Assembly (NCBI RefSeq): GCF_001577265.1
Contig: NZ_CP014517.1
Coordinates: 859,001-923,000, forward strand
Direction: 5' to 3'
Source of the DNA: Variovorax sp. PAMC 28711
Lineage (GTDB): Bacteria > Pseudomonadota > Gammaproteobacteria > Burkholderiales > Burkholderiaceae_C
Length of the DNA stretch: 64,000 nt
In this document: piece after piece, positions 33,864 through 41,879 of the stretch
Layout: each line of letters opens with the position of its first letter
How positions within the stretch are numbered: position 1 is the stretch's first letter
Position numbers and translations under genes: made by a program
Notes under the pieces: generated by a model
The model's input: the letters and a program-made list of their open reading frames with translations, nothing else
What the model was told of the DNA's origin: nothing
The model's database searches: none

Positions 33864-36830
33864 GTGACCGATCGCCTTTTTCCTGTCGACCTCGCCTCGC
33901 GAGCAAACCGCCTCTCGCACCCCGCCATCCAATCCGCCGGCCAGCCGATCCGCTTCTGGTACGACGGCCAGCCAGTGGACGGCCTCGAAGGCGAAACGAT
34001 CGCCGCGGCGTTGTCCGCCGCGGGCATCGCCGCGCTGCGCCAGACGCGCAGCGGCCAGCCGCGCGGTCTCTATTGCGGCATGGGCGCCTGCTTCGATTGC
34101 CTCGTGACAGTCGATGGCCAGGCCAGCCAGCGCGCCTGCCTGACCAAGGCAGCCGACGGCCAGCAGGTGCGCTCCGCGATGCCAGCCGGCACACCGGACG
34201 ACCCCTTGCAGCCGCTGGCACCCGAACCCGGCGCCGAGCCTGTACAGCTCAGCACCGACGTGCTCGTGATCGGCGGCGGACCGGCCGGTCTGCGTGCCGC
34301 GCTGGCCGCACGCAAGGCCGGCGCCAGCGTGCTGCTGCTCGACGAGCGGCCCCAGAGCGGCGGCCAGTTCTACAAGCCGCTGGCGCCGTCGCACGCGGCC
34401 GTGTCCGCCCCGGATCGCCAGTTCGCCGACGGCCTGGCCTTGACGCACGCCGTGCAGGCGGCCGGCGTCGAGGTGCATCAGGGCGCGCAGGTGTGGGCCG
34501 CTTTCTCGGCCACCGAGGTCGGCGCGCTCATCGATGGGCGCTCGACCGTGGTCACCTGCAAGCAATTGGTGATCGCGCCCGGTGCCTACGAACGCCCCGC
34601 CCCTTTCCCGGGCTGGACCTTGCCCGGCGTGATGACCACCGGCGCGGCGCAGACGCTGGCGCGCGCCTACCGCGTCGCGCCGGGGCAGCGCGTGCTGATC
34701 GCGGGCAACGGCCCGTTGAACCTGCAGCTGGCCGCCGAACTGCTGGCCGGTGGCGCGACGGTGGTGGCCGTGCTCGAGTCCGCGGCCAAGCCGTCGCTGG
34801 CGCAGGCCCGGTCGCTGTGGCGCGCAGCCCGCACAGCGCCCGATCTGCTCTGGCAAGGCGCGCGCTACCTGCGCCAACTGCGCCGCCACCAGGTGCCGGT
34901 GCTGTGGCAGCACACGGTCACCGCCGCGGAAGGCGATCAAGGCGCCCCGCGCGTTCGACGCATCGCCGCGTCAGGCCCCGACGGCGCGGTGTTTTTCGAC
35001 GCCGACACGCTGTGCCTCGGCTACGGCTTCGTGCCCTCCACCGAACTGGCGCGCATGCTGGGTTGCGAACACCGCCTGGTCGATCGGCACCTCGGCTACC
35101 TGGCGACCGTCACCGCCGAAGACGGCGCGACCAGCGTGCCGGGCGTGTTCGTGGTGGGCGACGGCGCCGACCTGGGCGGCTCCCGCGTGGCGCTCGCGCG
35201 CGGCGCGCTCGCCGGTGCTGCGGCGGCACGCCGACTCGGGCTGTCACCCCAGGTTCCGGAAGACACGCAGCGACAACTCGAACGCGCATTGCAATTCCAG
35301 CAGGCACTGTGGTCGCTCTACGCCGCGCCGCCCGTGTCGCTGGCCTCGGTAAGCGACGACACGGTGCTGTGCCGCTGCGAAGAAATCACCTTCGGCTCGG
35401 TGCGCGCGCAGATCCGCGCCGGCCGCGACACGCTCGCCGCGCTCAAGCGCAACACGCGGCTCGGCATGGGCCGCTGCCAGGGCCGCTACTGCGCCAACAC
35501 GGCGGCGCGTCTGGTCAAGGAAACGACGGGCCGCGCGGCCGAACCCGAGCAGTACTTCGCGCCGCGCCTGCCGGCCAAGCCAGTGCCGGCCGGCGCCCTC
35601 GGTTTCGAGAAACCCGAATGGGGCGGTCACAAGCCCGCCATCACGCCCAACCTGGCGCGACCGGTCGCGCACGACACGCTGCCGCCGATGCAGGCCGACG
35701 TGCTGGTGATCGGCGCCGGCGTGCTCGGTGCGTGCCTGGCCTACTACCTCTCGCTGGCCGGCCAGGACGTGATGGTGGTCGACCGCGACGACCTCAACCT
35801 GCAGGCCTCGGGCGCCAATGCGGGCAGCCTGCACGTGCAGCTGCTGTCCTTCGACTTCGGTGCCAAGGCGGAGGCCGGCGGTGGCCCGGCAGCCGCCACG
35901 CTGCCGCTCGGCCCGATGTCGGTGCGGCTCTGGCAGGAACTCGAAGCCGCGTGCGGCGAAGACATGGAGATCAAGATCACTGGCGGCCTGATGGTGGCCG
36001 ACAGCGAAGCGGGCATGCGTTTCATCGAAGCCAAGGCCGCACTGGAACGCCGCCACGGCGTCGATGCACAGGTGATCGACGGCGCCGAGCTGCGCCGCCT
36101 CTCCCCTGCCCTGTCTCCCGACCTGCTCGGCGCCGAGCTGTGCCCGATGGAAGGCAAGATCAACCCGCTGCGCGCCACCTACGCCGTGGCGGCACGCGCG
36201 ACGCAACAAGGCGCCCGCTTCCTGCGCGGCTGCAACGTGAGCGCCATCGAACGGCTGCCCGGCGACGGCGCGGGCTTTCTCGTGCACACCTCGCGCGGCG
36301 TGATCCGCGCCGGCCGCATCGTCAACGCGAGCGGCGCCTGGTCGAGCACCGTGGGCGACATGCTCGGCGTGCGCATCCCGGTCAAGGGCGCGCCGCTGCA
36401 GATGATCGTGACCGAACCCGCACCGCCGCTGGTCGATCACCTGATCGCGCATGCCGACCGGCACCTGAGCCTGAAGCAGGCCGCGACCGGCGGTCTCATC
36501 ATCGGCGGCGGCTGGACCGCGGCGTTTCACGAAGGCATGCGCCTGAACCGCGTCGAGCGCGCCAGCATCGAGGGCAGCCTCTGGGTGGCGCGCCGCACGC
36601 TGCCGGCGGTGAGCGGACTGCACATGGTGCGCTGCTGGGCCGGCATGAACGTGAACATCGACGGCGCGCCGATCCTCGGCGACGTGCCCGGCGTGCCGGG
36701 ATTCTTCAACGCCGTGACGTCGAACGGCTACACGCTGGCGCCGATCGCCGCAAAGCTGGTGACCGACCTTCTCGTGCGTGGCCGCACCGACGTGGACATC
36801 ACGCCGTTCCGCATCGACCGCTTCATGTAG
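33864..36830 (+). CDS. four-module flavoprotein: ferredoxin + HcnB-like + BFD-like [2Fe-2S] + HcnC/DadA-like oxidoreductase
   Basis: 988 residues from GTG 33864 (alternative GTG 33810 would lie before the operator). Residues about 25-110 form a 2Fe-2S ferredoxin-like domain (YCGMGACFDCLV, then RACL). At 131 a first FAD domain begins (DVLVIGGGPAGLRAA, later VPGVFVVGDGADLGG). About 500-552 is a BFD-like cluster domain (LCRCEE ... GMGRCQGRYC). At 611 a second FAD/DAO domain begins (DVLVIGAGVLGACLA) and runs to the C-terminus (CWAGMNVNIDGAPILGDVPG). In opine, D-hydroxyproline and cyanide-forming glycine oxidases these are separate A, B and C subunits. Expected role: oxidation of a secondary amine or D-amino acid at the membrane or in the cytoplasm. 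Confidence 0.87.
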   Translation: MTDRLFPVDLASRANRLSHPAIQSAGQPIRFWYDGQPVDGLEGETIAAALSAAGIAALRQTRSGQPRGLYCGMGACFDCLVTVDGQASQRACLTKAADGQQVRSAMPAGTPDDPLQPLAPEPGAEPVQLSTDVLVIGGGPAGLRAALAARKAGASVLLLDERPQSGGQFYKPLAPSHAAVSAPDRQFADGLALTHAVQAAGVEVHQGAQVWAAFSATEVGALIDGRSTVVTCKQLVIAPGAYERPAPFPGWTLPGVMTTGAAQTLARAYRVAPGQRVLIAGNGPLNLQLAAELLAGGATVVAVLESAAKPSLAQARSLWRAARTAPDLLWQGARYLRQLRRHQVPVLWQHTVTAAEGDQGAPRVRRIAASGPDGAVFFDADTLCLGYGFVPSTELARMLGCEHRLVDRHLGYLATVTAEDGATSVPGVFVVGDGADLGGSRVALARGALAGAAAARRLGLSPQVPEDTQRQLERALQFQQALWSLYAAPPVSLASVSDDTVLCRCEEITFGSVRAQIRAGRDTLAALKRNTRLGMGRCQGRYCANTAARLVKETTGRAAEPEQYFAPRLPAKPVPAGALGFEKPEWGGHKPAITPNLARPVAHDTLPPMQADVLVIGAGVLGACLAYYLSLAGQDVMVVDRDDLNLQASGANAGSLHVQLLSFDFGAKAEAGGGPAAATLPLGPMSVRLWQELEAACGEDMEIKITGGLMVADSEAGMRFIEAKAALERRHGVDAQVIDGAELRRLSPALSPDLLGAELCPMEGKINPLRATYAVAARATQQGARFLRGCNVSAIERLPGDGAGFLVHTSRGVIRAGRIVNASGAWSSTVGDMLGVRIPVKGAPLQMIVTEPAPPLVDHLIAHADRHLSLKQAATGGLIIGGGWTAAFHEGMRLNRVERASIEGSLWVARRTLPAVSGLHMVRCWAGMNVNIDGAPILGDVPGVPGFFNAVTSNGYTLAPIAAKLVTDLLVRGRTDVDITPFRIDRFM

Positions 36831-36840
36831 TGGCGCGTCG

Positions 36841-37533
36841 TCAGATCGCGACGAGCTGACGCACGCCGTTGGCTTCCATGTCCTTGCCGAGTCCGCGCGC
36901 GATGACTTCGCCGCGCTCCATCACGAGGTAGTCGTCGGCCAGTTCCTGCGCGAAGTCGTAGTACTGCTCGCACAGCACGATCGCCATGTCGCCGCGGTCG
37001 GCCAGCATGCGGATGACGCGGCCGATGTCCTTGATGATCGACGGCTGGATGCCTTCGGTCGGCTCGTCGAGGATGAGCAGTTTGGGGCCCGGCGCCAGCG
37101 CCCGCGCGATGGCGAGCTGCTGCTGCTGCCCGCCCGACAGGTCGCCGCCGCGGCGATTCATGAACTGCTTCAGGATCGGGAACAGCTCGAACAACTCGGC
37201 CGGAATCGGCGTGCTGCCGCTCTTGTAGGCCAAGCCCATGCGCAGGTTTTCCTCGACCGTGAGCCGCGCGAAGATCTCGCGGCCCTGCGGCACGAAGCCC
37301 ATGCCGGCGCGGGCGCGTTCGTAGGGCGTCTGCTTGTGGATGGCCTTGCCGTCGAACTCGATGCTGCCGCTCTTGATCGGCACGAGGCCCATCAGACTCT
37401 TGAGCAACGTGGTTTTGCCCACGCCGTTGCGGCCCAGCAGCACGGTGACTTTGCCCAGCGTGGCGGTGAAGCTGACGTCGCGCAGGATGTGGGAGCCGCC
37501 GTAGTACTGATGGATGTTTTTGACTGTGAGCAT
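36841..37533 (-). CDS. urtE: urea ABC transporter ATP-binding subunit UrtE
   Basis: 230-residue ATPase of the LivF class. Walker A GRNGVGKTT, signature LSGGQQQQLAIARAL, Walker B LLILDEPTEGIQPS and the C-terminal ARGLGKDMEANGVRQLVAI are intact. UrtE-specific N-terminus MLTVKNIHQYYGGSHIL. It is the last urt gene and is separated from urtD by 511 bases of repeat sequence, an unusual break in an otherwise overlapping operon; it may depend on read-through or its own promoter. Confidence 0.92.
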   Translation of the reverse strand: MLTVKNIHQYYGGSHILRDVSFTATLGKVTVLLGRNGVGKTTLLKSLMGLVPIKSGSIEFDGKAIHKQTPYERARAGMGFVPQGREIFARLTVEENLRMGLAYKSGSTPIPAELFELFPILKQFMNRRGGDLSGGQQQQLAIARALAPGPKLLILDEPTEGIQPSIIKDIGRVIRMLADRGDMAIVLCEQYYDFAQELADDYLVMERGEVIARGLGKDMEANGVRQLVAI

Positions 37534-37559
37534 TTTTGTGGCCTCTGGTCAGCTCTGGT

Positions 37560-38030
37560 TACGTTGGCTCTCGACGGGCCGCCCGGCATGCGGTGCAGTC
37601 TGTGCGACCCCACTGCGCGGGCCCTTCGGGCTTCCTTGCGGTACTCGCTCCGGGCGGGGTCTGCAGAACTCGCTTCGCTCAAACAGCTGCAGCCCTGATC
37701 CGCCCTGCACTGCGTTCCTCAGCCGCGCACAGGGGAACCGCCCAGCCCGCACCGCATGCCGGGCTCGGGGGTGTTCCTTCTCCCTCTCCCCGTGGGAGAG
37801 GGCCGGGGTGAGGGCCGAATGCCCAACGTTCGCGTCCAGCGTCGGCGGGTGGCAAGCCTGCGGGCGAGCGTCAGCCTGCGGCGAGCACCGCAGCGAAAGG
37901 CGGATCAGGGCCGCGCGTGTTTGAGCGCAGCGAGTTTGCGCGGACCCCGTCTTTCGCGAGGAGCAGCAGCGAAGTCCGAAGGACCGCAGGCGCCAGCCGC
38001 CCGCAGGCTTGCCACCCGCCGACGCCACCC
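37560..38030. repeat. repeat-rich, non-coding spacer between urtD and urtE
   Basis: The 37534-38044 gap holds no credible gene. It contains a 28-bp perfect inverted repeat (37839-37866 with 37998-38025), a 12-bp inverted pair (37693-37704 with 37899-37910), a CCCTCTCCC/GGGAGAGGG hairpin near 37785-37805 and two oppositely oriented copies of an AACTCGCTKCGCTCAAAC sequence. The last two look like intergenic repeats I recall from Burkholderiales genomes. The nested arrangement would fold into a large stem-loop in the urt transcript. Confidence 0.75.
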
Positions 38031-38044
38031 CAAACGAGTGAGAC

Positions 38045-38917
38045 TCAGCGCCCAAGATAAACCTCGATGACCCGCTCATCCGCCTGCACTTCATCGAGCG
38101 TGCCCTGCGCCAGCACCGAGCCGTCGCACAGCACCGTGACGATCTCGGAGATGGTGCGGATAAAGCTCATGTCGTGCTCGACCACCATCAGCGAATGCTT
38201 GCCCTTGAGCGTGAGGAACAGCTCGGCGGTGCGCGCGGTTTCCTCGTCGGTCATGCCGGCGACGGGCTCGTCGAGCAGCAGCAGCTTCGGGTCCTGCATC
38301 AGCAACATGCCGATCTCCAGCCACTGCTTCTGGCCGTGGCTCAGGTTGCCGGCCATGCGGCTCACGCTGTCGGACAGGTGGATCGTCTCGAGGATTTCGG
38401 CGAGGCGATCGCTCTGTGCCGAGTCGAGCTTGAAGAACATCGAGTGCTTCACGCCCTTGTTCGTCTTCAGCGCGAGCTCGAGGTTCTCGAACACGGTGAG
38501 GTGTTCGAACACCGTCGGTTTCTGGAACTTGCGGCCGATGCCCAGCTGCGCGATGTCGGCTTCCTTGTGGCGCAGCAAGTCGATGGTGCTGCCGAAGAAA
38601 ACGGTGCCCGAATCGGGCCGCGTCTTGCCGGTGATGATGTCCATCATCGTCGTCTTGCCGGCACCGTTCGGGCCGATGATGCAGCGCAGCTCGCCGGGCG
38701 CGATGTCCAGGCTCAGCTTGTTGATCGCCTTGAAGCCGTCGAAGCTCACGCTCACGTCTTCCAGGTACAGGATGCGGCCGTGCGTCACGTCCACTTCGCC
38801 CGGCGTGCCGACGCGGCCGTAGCCGGCCTCGCGGCCGCCGGACTCGGTCATGCCCGGCTCGATGCCATGCAGCTTGGCGGCGCGGTGCGCGCCCTCTTCC
38901 ATCAGATCGGGTGTCAT
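38045..38917 (-). CDS. urtD: urea ABC transporter ATP-binding subunit UrtD
   Basis: 290-residue LivG-class ATPase: Walker A GPNGAGKTT, Q-loop GRKFQKPTVFE, signature LSHGQKQWLEIGMLL, Walker B LLLLDEPVAGMTDEE, switch VEHDM. The ISFDG-like SVSFDGFKAINKLSLDI start of the ATPase fold is preceded by about 40 extra residues. Its ATG overlaps the UrtC stop (ATGA). Confidence 0.93.
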   Translation of the reverse strand: MTPDLMEEGAHRAAKLHGIEPGMTESGGREAGYGRVGTPGEVDVTHGRILYLEDVSVSFDGFKAINKLSLDIAPGELRCIIGPNGAGKTTMMDIITGKTRPDSGTVFFGSTIDLLRHKEADIAQLGIGRKFQKPTVFEHLTVFENLELALKTNKGVKHSMFFKLDSAQSDRLAEILETIHLSDSVSRMAGNLSHGQKQWLEIGMLLMQDPKLLLLDEPVAGMTDEETARTAELFLTLKGKHSLMVVEHDMSFIRTISEIVTVLCDGSVLAQGTLDEVQADERVIEVYLGR

Positions 38918-40125
38918 GCGCGGGCGCCTCCGGTTTCAGCGCCCAGGGGCGGCAGTGCAGCGGGCTCCACACCTTCCGACGCGGCCAGCGAGCGTTGCGC
39001 CTCGAGGCGGCCTTCGGTCGGCGCGCCATCGCGCTTCAGCAGTTTCCTGACCAGGCCGACGATGCCGTCCGGCAGGAACAGCGTGACGGCGATGAAGATC
39101 GCGCCGAGAAAGTACAGCCAGTATTCCGGGTACGCCACCGTGAGCCAGCTCTTCGCGCCGTTCACGATGAAGGCGCCGATGATCGGCCCGATCAACGTCG
39201 CGCGGCCACCGACCGCCGCCCAGATCGCGATCTCGATCGAGTTGGCCGTGCTCATTTCGCCGGGGTTGATGATGCCGACCTGCGGCACGTACAGCGCGCC
39301 CGCCACGCCGCACATCACGGCCGAGATGACCCAGATCGTGAGCTTGTACGGCAGTGGGTTGTAGCCCGAGAACATCACGCGGGTTTCGGCATCGCGGATG
39401 GCCTGCAGCACGCGGCCGAACTTGCTGCCGATGAGCCATTTGGCGAACAGGAAGAAGAGCAGCAGCGTGACGCCCGTCATCGCGAAGATCGTCATGCGCA
39501 TCTCTTGCGTGGCGATCGGGATGCCCAGGATGCGCTTGAAGTCGGTGAAGCCGTTGTTGCCGCCGAAGCCCGTCTCGTTGCGGAAGAACAGAAGCAGCGC
39601 CGCAAAGGTCATGGCCTGCGTGATGATGGAAAAATACACGCCCTTGATGCGCGATCGGAAGGCGAAATAGCCGAACACGAAAGCGATCAGGCCCGGCACC
39701 GCGACGATGAGCGCCAGCGTCGCGATGAAGCTGTCGCTGAAGGTCCAGTGCCAGGGCAGCGTCTTCCAGTCGAGGAACACCATGAAGTCTGGCAGGTCGC
39801 TCTTGTAGTTGCCGTCGCGGCCGATCTGGCGCATGAGGTACATGCCCATCATGTAGCCGCCCAGCGCGAAGAAGAGTCCGTGCCCGAGCGACAGGATGCC
39901 GGTGTAGCCCCAGATGAGGTCCATCGCCAGCGCGCAGATCGCGTAGCACATGATCTTGCCGACCAGCGCCACCGCGTAGTCGCTCATGTGCAGCGGGCTG
40001 CCCGCCGGCACCGCGATGTTGAGCACCGGCGCGAGCCCGCACACCACGATCAGCGCGACGAAGAAAACGGTCCAGCCCTTGCCGCTCAGCAGCGGTCCCT
40101 TTGTTGGAAGTACGACTTTGCTCAT
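38914..40125 (-). CDS. urtC: urea ABC transporter permease UrtC
   Basis: 403-residue LivM-class membrane protein with about ten hydrophobic segments. Typical UrtC blocks: DLIWGYTGILSLGHGLFFALGGYMMGMYLM, GVYFSIITQAMTFAALLLFFRNETGFGGNNG, PQVGIINPGEMSTANSIEIAIWAAVGGR. ATG 40125 overlaps the urtB stop. The C-terminal tail (about 35 residues) is polar and low complexity. Confidence 0.93.
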   Translation of the reverse strand: MSKVVLPTKGPLLSGKGWTVFFVALIVVCGLAPVLNIAVPAGSPLHMSDYAVALVGKIMCYAICALAMDLIWGYTGILSLGHGLFFALGGYMMGMYLMRQIGRDGNYKSDLPDFMVFLDWKTLPWHWTFSDSFIATLALIVAVPGLIAFVFGYFAFRSRIKGVYFSIITQAMTFAALLLFFRNETGFGGNNGFTDFKRILGIPIATQEMRMTIFAMTGVTLLLFFLFAKWLIGSKFGRVLQAIRDAETRVMFSGYNPLPYKLTIWVISAVMCGVAGALYVPQVGIINPGEMSTANSIEIAIWAAVGGRATLIGPIIGAFIVNGAKSWLTVAYPEYWLYFLGAIFIAVTLFLPDGIVGLVRKLLKRDGAPTEGRLEAQRSLAASEGVEPAALPPLGAETGGARA

Positions 40126-41717
40126 GCTTCTGCACTCCGGCCCTTGATGGCGAAGATGCCTTGCGGCCGCTTCTGGATGAAGACGATGAGGAGCACCAGC
40201 ACCGCGATCTTCGCGAGCACGGCGCCGGCCCATCCTTCGATGAATTTGTTCAGGATGCCGAGGCCGAGCGCCGCGTACACCGTGCCGGCGAGCTGGCCGA
40301 CGCCGCCCATCACCACCACCATGAACGAGTCGACGATGTAGCTCTGGCCGAGGTCGGGCCCGACGTTGCCGATCTGGCTCAGCGCGCAACCCGCGAGGCC
40401 GGCAATGCCCGAACCGAGCGCGAAGGCGTAGGTGTCGATGCGCGCGGTGTTCACGCCCATGCACGAGGCGATCGGGCGGTTCTGCGTGACACCGCGCACG
40501 AAGAGGCCAAGGCGCGTGCGACCGATCAGCCAGCCCATTGCCAGCAGCACGAGCACCGCGAACACGATGATGGCGATGCGGTTCCAGGGCAGCGCGACGT
40601 TGCCGAGCATCGTGAAACCGCCGCTCATCCAGGCCGGGTTTTCGACGCCGACGTTCTGCGCACCGAACAGCGAGCGCACCAGTTGTTGCAGCATCAGGCT
40701 GATGCCCCAGGTGGCGAGCAGCGTTTCGAGCGGCCGGCCGTAGAGAAAGCGGATCACGCCGCGTTCGAGGATCGCGCCGACCAGCGCTGACGCGAGGAAC
40801 GACACCGGAATCGCAGCGATCAGGTAGCCGCCGAACCACGACTCGGGCAGGTAGCGCTGGAACAGCCCCTGCATCATGTAGGTGGCGTAGGCGCCGATCA
40901 TCATGAGCTCGCCGTGCGCCATGTTGATCACGCCCATGAGGCCGTAGGTGATCGCCAGGCCGAGCGCGGCGAGCAGCAGCACCGAACCGAGGCTGATGCC
41001 GCTGAAGATCGCGTTGATGCGGTCGCCCCACACCAGCGCGCCGTCGATGCTGGCGATCGCGGCGACCAGCGCCGTCTTGACGGACGCATCGGTTTCTTCA
41101 GTGAGGCGCTCGTTCAGGAGCAGCTTGGTGTCGGGGCTCTTGTTTTCGCCCAGTGCCTTCGCCGCGGCGATGCGTTTGGCGGAGTCGCCGCTATTGAGCA
41201 ACGACGCAGCACGCACGAGTTCGAGCCGGACCTTGATGCCGGCGCTGGTCTCGGCAGCAAGTGCTTTTTCGATCAGCGGGATGCGGGACTCGTCGGGGTT
41301 CTTCAAGAGCGCGTTGGCGGCTTCGAGGCGCACCGCTTCGTCCTTGCTGCTCGTGAGCTTGAGCACGGATTGCGCGGCATCGAGCGCGCCGCGCATGAGG
41401 TTGTTGTTGACCACGTCTTCGGCCGTGTCGGGCACCTTCAGCTCGGCGCCGGTGACGGGGTCGAAACCCTTGTCGTCTTTCATCACGAAGACCTTGTCTT
41501 CGGCGACCTTGACCGCGTCGTCGGACATCGCCTGGATGAACGCGGAGGTCTTGTCGTCGGCGGTGAGCACCGCCTTGTTCAGTGCAGCGACACGCGCTTC
41601 GGTGTCGCCGGCGGCGATGGACCGGGCTTCGTCGGCCGTCAGTGCATGGGCCGACGCCCCCATCAGACAGAGTGCGGCGAACGCAGCATGGAAAGTTCGG
41701 CGCAGGTGCTTGTTCAC
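40122..41717 (-). CDS. urtB: urea ABC transporter permease UrtB
   Basis: 531 residues, made of a signal peptide (MNKHLRRTFHAAFAALCLMGASAHA), a periplasmic helical region of about 200 residues with HEAT-like repeats (ALDAAQSVLKLTSSKDEAVRLEAANALL) and a LivH-class permease core (GLAITYGLMGVINMAHGELMMIGAY). The extended N-terminus is characteristic of UrtB rather than LivH. It begins 163 bases downstream of the urtA stop, after a terminator-like hairpin. Confidence 0.93.
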   Translation of the reverse strand: MNKHLRRTFHAAFAALCLMGASAHALTADEARSIAAGDTEARVAALNKAVLTADDKTSAFIQAMSDDAVKVAEDKVFVMKDDKGFDPVTGAELKVPDTAEDVVNNNLMRGALDAAQSVLKLTSSKDEAVRLEAANALLKNPDESRIPLIEKALAAETSAGIKVRLELVRAASLLNSGDSAKRIAAAKALGENKSPDTKLLLNERLTEETDASVKTALVAAIASIDGALVWGDRINAIFSGISLGSVLLLAALGLAITYGLMGVINMAHGELMMIGAYATYMMQGLFQRYLPESWFGGYLIAAIPVSFLASALVGAILERGVIRFLYGRPLETLLATWGISLMLQQLVRSLFGAQNVGVENPAWMSGGFTMLGNVALPWNRIAIIVFAVLVLLAMGWLIGRTRLGLFVRGVTQNRPIASCMGVNTARIDTYAFALGSGIAGLAGCALSQIGNVGPDLGQSYIVDSFMVVVMGGVGQLAGTVYAALGLGILNKFIEGWAGAVLAKIAVLVLLIVFIQKRPQGIFAIKGRSAEA

Positions 41718-41728
41718 ATCATCCTCGG

Positions 41729-41768
41729 CAAAAGAAAGGCCCGATCGAGACCAGCAAGGATCGGGCCT
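41729..41768 (-). terminator. hairpin with T-rich tail between urtA and urtB
   Basis: AGGCCCGATC (41737-41746) pairs perfectly with GATCGGGCCT (41759-41768) around a 12-base loop; on the minus strand it is followed by TTTCTTTT. It lies after urtA and just before the urtB start, where partial termination would give far more binding protein than membrane subunits, a common arrangement in importer operons. Confidence 0.75.
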
Positions 41769-41784
41769 GAGAAATCGCTGAACA

Positions 41785-41877
41785 CCGCGGAACGGGCTTT
41801 GCCCGGCCGCTGGTGTTGCCCCCGGTAGGGGGTGGGAGAAGGCGACACGCAGTGCGCCGCATCCTGGGGGCGAGCCA
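41785..41877. repeat. intergenic repeat-like segment after urtA
   Basis: GC-rich stretch containing GCCCCCGGTAGGGGGTGGGAG and GGCGACACGCAGTGCG, ending CCTGGGGGCGAGCC. It resembles a short palindromic element I recall between genes in Comamonadaceae. No coding frame is plausible here. Assignment to a repeat family is from memory. Confidence 0.4.
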
Positions 41878-41879
41878 AG

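Noticed and set aside
37534..38044. Insertion sequence or small gene between urtD and urtE
   Set aside because: No transposase-like frame and no flanking target duplication could be recognised; only repeat structure is visible.
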